The position numbers and the translations under genes were made by a program. A stretch of DNA of 64,000 nt from JAIQGF01 sp051006995 (GTDB lineage Bacteria > Acidobacteriota > Terriglobia > Terriglobales > Acidobacteriaceae), in contig JBPCSQ010000031.1 in the NCBI GenBank assembly GCA_051006995.1, positions 62,001 through 126,000 on the forward strand. The letters run 5' to 3'. Positions 59,304-64,000 of the stretch are shown in pieces; within the stretch, counting starts at the first letter, position 1, and each line of letters starts with the position of its first letter. Under the pieces are notes generated by a model that had not been told where the DNA came from, searched no databases, and saw nothing but the letters and a program-made list of their open reading frames with translations.

Positions 59304-59726
59304 ATGGGAGCCGATGAATACAACAAGGCGCTAGGGACGGCAGAAGCCGAACTCGCCCAGGTGACGGCCAAGATCGAATTGCTGGAACAGCGCCGCGCAC
59401 AGTTGCAGCAAACCGTTGGAGCATTGAAAACCCTTACCGACGTCGCGCAGGATGAAGAGCGGACGCTGACGGATACGATCAGGATTGTGGTGAGGGCCGC
59501 AAAGGGTTACATCACTGCCGCTGAAGTCATTAAGGGTGCCTACGCGATGGGGGCCAAATTCGGGGGCAAGAATCCAATTTCGACCGTGGTGACAATTCTG
59601 AGCAGATTGCACAAAGACGGCGAACTGGAGCGCGACGTTTTGACGGGTGGTTATAAGTGGAAAACCGCCCCCTACTTGCCGCCCGTCGTCCAAGCTGCGA
59701 TGAACGCTGCGAGGAACAAGAAATGA
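59304..59726 (+). CDS. Coiled-coil / winged-helix passenger protein
   Basis: A 140-residue protein. Residues 10-48 form a coiled coil (ELAQVTAKIELLEQRRAQLQ). Residues 55-118 look like a winged helix (DTIRIVVRAAKGYITAAEVI, then ISTVVTILSRLHKDGELERD and the wing GGYKWK). It could be a DNA-binding regulator of the element. GAGG at 59292-59295 precedes the ATG. Two hairpins follow its stop, 59748-59773 and 59863-59894, before the transposase gene. Not a known family to me. Confidence 0.6.
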   Translation: MGADEYNKALGTAEAELAQVTAKIELLEQRRAQLQQTVGALKTLTDVAQDEERTLTDTIRIVVRAAKGYITAAEVIKGAYAMGAKFGGKNPISTVVTILSRLHKDGELERDVLTGGYKWKTAPYLPPVVQAAMNAARNKK

Positions 59727-59747
59727 CTTTCTTGTGTCAAATACGAA

Positions 59748-59894
59748 CGGCCCAACGCTGGCACGTTGAGCCGTCGAAACTCGGAGGTGGGCATGGTACG
59801 GATGCCACCAAGAGTCGCTGCTTAAGTCGCTACCTTTTCCAACCGCTAACCCACTAACTAGCGTCCCGCCGTCTGCTGAAACAGGCGGCGGGAC
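59748..59894 (+). other. Two hairpins between the passenger and transposase genes
   Basis: CGGCCCAACG/CGTTGAGCCG (59748-59773, one mismatch) and GTCCCGCCG/CGGCGGGAC (59863-59871 with 59886-59894) lie in the 249-base gap. Neither has a strong U-run. They could attenuate readthrough into the transposase gene, which would keep its level low. Confidence 0.5.
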
Positions 59895-59975
59895 AGAACC
59901 AATCGCGGACGAAGCCCGCAACTGGCCGCAAACCTTATTTTCGGGCTTCTCTCCGCAGAAAGCAAGAGCAAGCCC

Positions 59976-60920
59976 ATGACGTGCCGACGCTGTAACCACA
60001 TGGCCCGGAAGTTCGGACGGTACGGGAAGCGCCACATCCAGCGTTACCGCTGCGCGATCTGCAAGCTCACGTTCTCCGACGAAGCTCCCCGCCTTGGAAC
60101 CCACTACACCGACCCCGAGACTGCCGCGAAAGCCCTCCAGTTGATGCTTGAGGGAATGAGCGTTCGCGCCATCTCCCGGTTTACGGGGCTGCACAAGCAC
60201 ACTATTCTCGCGCTGATGTGTACGGCATCGGAGAGCGCGGCGCACGCGCTTGACCGGATTCGCGGCATTCATTCCGAGCACGTTCAATGCGACGAAATCT
60301 GGACGTTCGTCGGCAAGAAGCAGAAGCAAGTTCGCAAGGCCGATTCTCCCGAACTTGGCGACCAATGGGTGTTTGTCGCCATTGATGCCGACACGAAACT
60401 CATTCCGTGCTTCGCCCTTGGCAAGCGCAGCCGCGAAACCACCGAGCGGTTTATTGGCGATCTGCAAGGCCGGCTCACTGACGAGCGGTTTCAGTTGACG
60501 ACTGATGGCTTCCATTTTTATGAGCGTGCCGTCGAGAACATCTTCGCGGGACAGGCCGACTTCGCACAGCTTGTGAAGTTGTATGGCGACTACGGGCAGC
60601 ACGGCTACGAAAGATACTCGCCAGGGCGCATCACGGAGGTTATATCCAAGGTCCGCGACGGCAATCCCGACCCGAAGCACATCAGCACTAGCTACATCGA
60701 GCGTTCAAACTTAAGCCTTCGCATGGGCGTTCGCCGCTTCACGCGGCTGACCAATGCGTACTCCAAAAAACTCGCCAACTTGAAGGCTGCGCTGACGCTG
60801 TGGTTCGCGTTCTATAACTACTGCCGCGTCCACACTTCGCTGCGCGTCACTCCCGCCATGCAAGCAGGGTTAACCGACCACGTTTGGTCTGTGGGTGAAT
60901 TACTCACTCCCGGCAGATAA
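59976..60920 (+). CDS. IS1-like DDE transposase
   Basis: A 314-residue transposase. Residues 1-30 form a zinc ribbon (Cys3, Cys6, Cys26, Cys29). A helix-turn-helix follows near residues 60-80 (MSVRAISRFTGLHKHTI). The catalytic triad is Asp106 (VQCDEIWTFVG), Asp177 (LTTDGFHFY) and Glu242 (SYIERSNLSLRM). The end (RRFTRLTNAYSKKLANLKAA and VHTSLRVTPAM) matches the long single-ORF IS1-type transposases. It is intact, without frameshift, so the element may be active. It belongs to the IS1/IS1595 superfamily. Confidence 0.93.
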   Translation: MTCRRCNHMARKFGRYGKRHIQRYRCAICKLTFSDEAPRLGTHYTDPETAAKALQLMLEGMSVRAISRFTGLHKHTILALMCTASESAAHALDRIRGIHSEHVQCDEIWTFVGKKQKQVRKADSPELGDQWVFVAIDADTKLIPCFALGKRSRETTERFIGDLQGRLTDERFQLTTDGFHFYERAVENIFAGQADFAQLVKLYGDYGQHGYERYSPGRITEVISKVRDGNPDPKHISTSYIERSNLSLRMGVRRFTRLTNAYSKKLANLKAALTLWFAFYNYCRVHTSLRVTPAMQAGLTDHVWSVGELLTPGR

Positions 60921-60993
60921 GTGAGACCAGTTCGCCGTCGTCTATCGCCCTGCAGTTCGCGGGAATGGCGTCTCGCAGTAGTATGGTGCCAGT

Positions 60994-61776
60994 ATGAGGA
61001 GTGCTATCCTTCTGCTCGTTCTTGCCTGCCACTGCTGTTCGCTGGGTGCGCAGACCGACGCATTCAGCACGACTATCGAAAAAGTTAAATCTTCTATCGT
61101 TCCCGTCGCCTGCGCCACCTGGCCGGACACCAAAATGGAATCCTCTGTTAAGGAAATTGAGGGGACGGGATTCTTTGTCAGTTACGAGGGGGATTTCGTT
61201 ACGGCGGCTCACGTAATCAAGGACCATTTCGCGTGGAACAGAAAGGGTGAGCCCGAAGCCGATTGTTTCCCCATCATTTACCTTCCCGCGTCTGCGTGGC
61301 AAAGCCCAGGCCGTAAGTGGTTCGCGTTTGGGCCATGCGCCATGGATAGCGACATTGATGTTGCCGTTTGTAAGACCGCGTTGAATCCGTTCATGGATTC
61401 TGGTTTGCACATAAACCGACTCCGCCTCGCATCCCTCGTCCCGCCCGACGGAACCGCTGTCGCGTTCACCGGCTTCCCGCAGCACATTCTTCTGCCCATA
61501 ACATCCCGTGCCAATATCGCAGCCACTGGCGCTTTTCTCGCCGCCGGGCAAATGGACATAGTTGTTGATAAGACTGTCTGGCATGGCGTTAGCGGTGGAC
61601 CGCTTTATCTTGCTGATGGGACGGTAATCGGAATAGTAATCAAGATGGGCGAAGAACTCTGGTCGGGTCTGGGGTTTGCTCGGCAGACATCGGCGATTCT
61701 GAAATTCTTGGTTGCAAACCACGTTCGGGTGTGGGAGCCGGAACCCGAACAGACCAAACAAAAGAACAAGAAATAG
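60994..61776 (+). CDS. Secreted trypsin-like serine protease (passenger)
   Basis: A 260-residue protein. A signal peptide (AILLLVLACHCCSLGAQ) is followed by a chymotrypsin-fold domain. The triad is His73 (VTAAHVIKDHF), Asp122 (DSDIDVAVCK) and Ser200 (HGVSGGPLYL). It resembles DegP/trypsin-like proteases of S1 type without a PDZ domain. The lysine-rich C-terminus (EQTKQKNKK) is charged. The stop TAG at 61774-61776 abuts the right inverted repeat. As a transposon cargo it could give a secreted protease or an interbacterial function; the target is unknown. Confidence 0.82.
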   Translation: MRSAILLLVLACHCCSLGAQTDAFSTTIEKVKSSIVPVACATWPDTKMESSVKEIEGTGFFVSYEGDFVTAAHVIKDHFAWNRKGEPEADCFPIIYLPASAWQSPGRKWFAFGPCAMDSDIDVAVCKTALNPFMDSGLHINRLRLASLVPPDGTAVAFTGFPQHILLPITSRANIAATGAFLAAGQMDIVVDKTVWHGVSGGPLYLADGTVIGIVIKMGEELWSGLGFARQTSAILKFLVANHVRVWEPEPEQTKQKNKK

Positions 61777-61805
61777 ATTCATCAACACACAATTAGCCCA
61801 CTACC

Positions 61806-61813
61806 GGTTTTCT
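61806..61813 (+). repeat. Target-site duplication, right copy
   Basis: GGTTTTCT directly follows the right inverted repeat, matching 59019-59026. Confidence 0.92.
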
Positions 61814-62102
61814 CAGGGTGGCGGATATGGTCTCAATTTGTGCCTGCCCTCCGTACCGATTGACAAATTGCGAGACTCGCTTGACATAATATGTCAGTGT
61901 TCATGGCGTTTCGTCCCATTTCCTGCGCTAGTTGTGCAAAAGTGTTTCCATCAATCTGCAGCAACTAACCTGAAATCAACACATTCCGGTCCGTAGGTAC
62001 TTATTCGCTTCGGCCGAGGCCATTGGCATCAGGCGTGCCCCCACATTTGTGCCGGGGGACAGACTTCCAAACACTCAGGGAAGACGGGAGAGGAGATTTT
62101 GA
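61814..62102. other. 289-base upstream region of pilA2
   Basis: No ORF with coding character is present. The region contains CGCTTGACATAATATGTCAG, with the dyad TGACATAATATGTCA (61884-61898), and the sigma-54-like site at 62025. It once joined the sequence left of the transposon. Confidence 0.55.
62025..62038 (+). promoter_or_regulatory. Candidate sigma-54 promoter of pilA2
   Basis: TTGGCATCAGGCGTGC has GG and GC exactly 10 bases apart and a good -24 box (TGGCAT), while the -12 box is GTGC. It lies 65 bases before the pilA2 ATG. The pilA1 copy has a comparable site at a similar distance. Confidence 0.4.
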
Positions 62103-62558
62103 ATGCGTAAACAGAAGGGCTTTTCACTGATCGAGCTGCTGATTGTGGTGGCGATCATCTTGATCATTGCCGCGATCGCCATTCCTAACCTGCTGCGCTC
62201 GCGCATCGCCGCGAACGAAGCTTCGGCCGTAGGTTCGGTCCGCACCATTAACACCGCGGAAGTGACCTATGCTTCCACTTATTCGAACAACGGCTTCGCC
62301 CTGCTCGGCAATTTGGGCGGCGCAGGTGGCGCGGCCACGGCGGCCGGCCTGATTGACGATGTCCTGGCCAGCGGCGTAAAGAGCGGATATGTGTTGTCCG
62401 TGACCACTGCCGGCGGCACTCCGGCCACCACTTACACCATCAACGGCGATCCGCAGAACTCCCAGACCGGTCAGCGGCACTTTTTCAGCGACCAGTCGGG
62501 CGTGATCCGGTTCAACGTCAGCCAGCAGGCCAGCGCGAGCGACAGCCCGCTGCAGTAA
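62103..62558 (+). CDS. pilA: Type IV pilin-like protein, copy 2
   Basis: A 151-residue pilin that matches copy 1 at 149 residues (Asp86 for Ala and Ile113 for Val). The cleavage site after Gly6, the Glu at mature position 5 and the hydrophobic helix are intact. Over codons 1-113 the two genes differ at 40 of 339 bases, but over codons 114-151 at only 1 of 114. Its terminator resembles that of copy 1. It lies among three GT-C/TPR protein genes, which suggests that the pilin is glycosylated. Confidence 0.88.
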   Translation: MRKQKGFSLIELLIVVAIILIIAAIAIPNLLRSRIAANEASAVGSVRTINTAEVTYASTYSNNGFALLGNLGGAGGAATAAGLIDDVLASGVKSGYVLSVTTAGGTPATTYTINGDPQNSQTGQRHFFSDQSGVIRFNVSQQASASDSPLQ

Positions 62559-62610
62559 GTAGCCCTCTCGCTTAGCGGAAACGTTACTTGGGATATCACG
62601 AGCCAGGGAG

Positions 62611-62639
62611 AGCATCGGAGCAATCCGGTGCTCTTTTTC
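62611..62639 (+). terminator. Intrinsic terminator of pilA2
   Basis: AGCATCGGA, loop GCAA, TCCGGTGCT (one G-U pair) followed by CTTTTTCTT. It is the sister of the pilA1 terminator. Confidence 0.9.
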
Positions 62640-62642
62640 TTG

Positions 62643-62740
62643 AATGAAGAATGCAGAATTCAGAGTGCAGAATGAAAAGAGGGTTTCGACCGACGATCAT
62701 CCTGCATTCTTCATTTTGCATTCTTCATTTTCTGTTCTAC
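62643..62740. repeat. AGAATGCAGAATTC / TGCATTCTTCATT self-similar repeat
   Basis: GAATGAAGAATGCAGAATTC and relatives on the left face TGCATTCTTCATTTTGC and TTCTTCATTTTCTG on the right, as an inverted set. The right arm covers the last codons and the stop of the minus-strand gene at 62711. Confidence 0.65.
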
Positions 62741-64000
62741 GCGGGCCAGCTCCGTCTTGAGGAACGGCGTCGGGTAGCGCTGCATCTCGATCCGCATCTC
62801 GTCGCGTGCCGCCGGCAGCTTGCCCTGCTCTTCCAGGGCGATACCAAGCGCGTAGTGGTAACCCGGTTTGGCGTCGTAGACGGAAATGGCGTTGCGGAAG
62901 TTCACCTCGGACTTGGCGTACTTGCGCTGCTGAAGCTGTGCCATGCCGAGGAAGTAATACTCGTCGGGATTTCCCCGCAGCAGCGGAATGGCCGTTTCCA
63001 GATACTTTTCGGACTCGCCGTAATGTCCCAATTCGTAATACGTCAGCCCGATAGCGAAGTAGGTCGCCCAATGCGGCTTCACCCGTAGCGAGCGCTGGTA
63101 CAGCGCCATCGCCTTGCCGGGATCGCCGCGCTTGTAGAACTCATTTGCCATGTGATTGATCGCGACGACGTTATTCGGCGCCACCTGCACGGAATGGGCA
63201 TACAAGATCAAATCGTTGGTCCAGTAAGCATTCTGCATCACGGTACTGATCGCCATGGCGACGCCGAGCGCTAGCGTGAGCGCCATTTGCCGGACGGGCC
63301 CGCCAAAGAACACCGGGCCAATGTCGGGAATGCGCCGTATTGCCCAAGCTACCGCCAGCGTGAACCCTATCGTCGGCAGGTAAAGATAGCGGTCGTGTAC
63401 CAGGTCTTCAGGAATGAAGGCATAGATGCCGAGGATCGGCGGAATCATCAGCACCGCCATCCAGCAGGCGGCAAACGCAAGCTGGCGCGACTTTCTGGCC
63501 AGCCATACTGCCGCCGCGACGAAGGCACTCACCCCCAGCAGCGGCAGCCAGAAATTCACCAGCCCAATTCGCTGTACCAGCGGGTAGTCGTGAAATACCG
63601 ACAGGTTCACCGGCCAGAACAGCTCGCGCACGTAGAACCAGAGCAGCGATGGCACCGTGAGCAGCAGCGGCAACCACGGCTTCTCTTCCGGATAACTGAT
63701 CTGCCCCAGCACTAATCTTCGGACTTCCAAGTAGGCGAGCGCGGCCAGCGCGTACGGCAGATAGCGCCAGATCAGCTTGCTCCAGTTGGCGTGCTCTCCC
63801 TCGCTCTTCGGCGCCAGCAGCCAGTCGTACGCGAGCAGGATGAGCGGCAGCATCATTCCGGTTTCTTTCGACATCATTCCCAAGGCGTAGAGCACGACGG
63901 AGGCGGCCATCCACCAGCCCCGCCGTTGTTCCGCTTCGCGTGCCCGAACAAACGTGAGAAAGCTGCCGATCAGGAAAATTCCCAGCAGCGAATCCGGTAC
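62711..64000 (-). CDS. Membrane-TPR protein, TMTC/GT-C glycosyltransferase-like, copy 3 (partial)
   Basis: A 5'-truncated gene; the frame is open to the window edge, so at least 429 codons are visible. It aligns with the paralogues at 57342 and 55413 (GMMSKETGMMLP, LVHDRYLYLPTIGFTL, YWTNDLILYAHSVQVAPNN) and ends with four TPRs (WATYFAIGLTYYELG, EYYFLGMAQLQQRK, GYHYALGIALEEQGK). The N-terminal acidic loop is outside the window. Its last residues (EQKMKNAK) are coded by an intergenic repeat. Confidence 0.78.
   Translation of the reverse strand, partial: VPDSLLGIFLIGSFLTFVRAREAEQRRGWWMAASVVLYALGMMSKETGMMLPLILLAYDWLLAPKSEGEHANWSKLIWRYLPYALAALAYLEVRRLVLGQISYPEEKPWLPLLLTVPSLLWFYVRELFWPVNLSVFHDYPLVQRIGLVNFWLPLLGVSAFVAAAVWLARKSRQLAFAACWMAVLMIPPILGIYAFIPEDLVHDRYLYLPTIGFTLAVAWAIRRIPDIGPVFFGGPVRQMALTLALGVAMAISTVMQNAYWTNDLILYAHSVQVAPNNVVAINHMANEFYKRGDPGKAMALYQRSLRVKPHWATYFAIGLTYYELGHYGESEKYLETAIPLLRGNPDEYYFLGMAQLQQRKYAKSEVNFRNAISVYDAKPGYHYALGIALEEQGKLPAARDEMRIEMQRYPTPFLKTELARVEQKMKNAK

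Larger units (their letters stand above)
59027..61805. mobile_element. IS1/IS1595-type transposon with three passenger genes
   Basis: A complete 2,779-bp element. The ends, 59027-59055 and 61777-61805, are perfect 29-bp inverted repeats beginning GGTAGTGGGCTAATTGTG. Both sides carry the 8-bp direct repeat GGTTTTCT, so the element is intact and its insertion was a transposition. Inside are a DDE transposase, a coiled-coil/winged-helix protein, a secreted trypsin-like protease and a 72-residue ORF. The two outermost stop codons directly abut the inverted repeats. It sits upstream of the copy 2 TPR gene. Confidence 0.93.

Noticed and set aside
60904..61788. A minus-strand open frame opposite the protease in the transposon
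   Set aside because: The plus strand has a signal peptide and the His-Asp-Ser triad; the minus frame has neither start signals nor domain and crosses the inverted repeat.

Overview
The window is a GC-rich (about 60 percent by eye), densely coded bacterial chromosome segment. Gene content points to the phylum Acidobacteriota, probably a soil relative of subgroup 1: a B-type succinate dehydrogenase (SdhCAB), short-Q-loop cytochrome bd, DUF5715- and VWA/AAA-type proteins, small secreted GC...C-domain proteins, and many short self-similar intergenic repeats. There is no rRNA operon, CRISPR array, phage or plasmid module, so the assignment is an inference from gene families.

Layout. 1-7.7 kb: CDGSH and DinB proteins, a CPBP protease, a VWA/AAA+ pair, an SDR, a TPR protein and an acyl-CoA thioesterase. 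7.8-12.4 kb: cydAB behind a CRP/FNR-type operator, an Mrp/ApbC scaffold, the first pilin copy (pilA1) and a DUF983 protein. 12.4-15.7 kb: two PilZ proteins (one a receiver-PilZ-membrane fusion), tRNA-Arg(ACG), rdgB and a GAF protein. 16-19.4 kb: sdhCAB with its own promoter and terminator. 19.5-26.2 kb: DUF5715 peptidase-like protein, M19 dipeptidase, two cyclophilins, an SRPBCC protein, mdh and icd. 26.4-34.4 kb: nitrogen assimilation (glnE, glnA), acetyltransferase, LysR regulator and small unknowns. 34.6-36.9 kb: acyl carrier protein, ketosynthase and a secreted protein. 37-41 kb: a polyamine locus (pyruvoyl arginine decarboxylase, deoxyhypusine-synthase-like protein, N-carbamoylputrescine amidase, agmatine deiminase). 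41-48 kb: orphan NuoI-like ferredoxin, two low-complexity secreted proteins (one with an LPXTG-like tail), tadA, CBS protein, tRNA-Ser(CGA), pheA, a small-membrane-protein/CsbD stress pair, a RimI-like acetyltransferase and a 44-residue protein gene under two CRP-like operators. 48-55.3 kb: Zn alcohol dehydrogenase, PfpI protein, TPR lipoprotein, rlmN and an M16 peptidase. 55.4-64 kb: three paralogous membrane-TPR (GT-C/TMTC-like) proteins around the second pilin copy (pilA2), interrupted by a complete transposon.

Functional links. SdhCAB, Mdh and Icd are TCA-cycle enzymes, and cytochrome bd is the quinol oxidase present. GlnE is the adenylyltransferase for the GlnA encoded 2 kb away, whose modifiable tyrosine is present. 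TadA acts on the A34 of the tRNA-Arg(ACG) in the same window. The four polyamine genes form a nearly complete route from arginine through agmatine and N-carbamoylputrescine to putrescine and possibly homospermidine.

The most notable structures are (1) a 2,779-bp IS1/IS1595-type transposon at 59027-61805 with perfect 29-bp terminal inverted repeats, an 8-bp target duplication and three passenger genes including a secreted trypsin-like protease; (2) two pilin genes 51 kb apart that differ by 2 of 151 residues but by 41 nucleotides, with an almost identical 3' third; (3) a large set of self-similar quasi-palindromic intergenic words, some of which have entered coding regions, most clearly aguA; and (4) CRP/FNR-like operators at cydAB and at a tiny gene.
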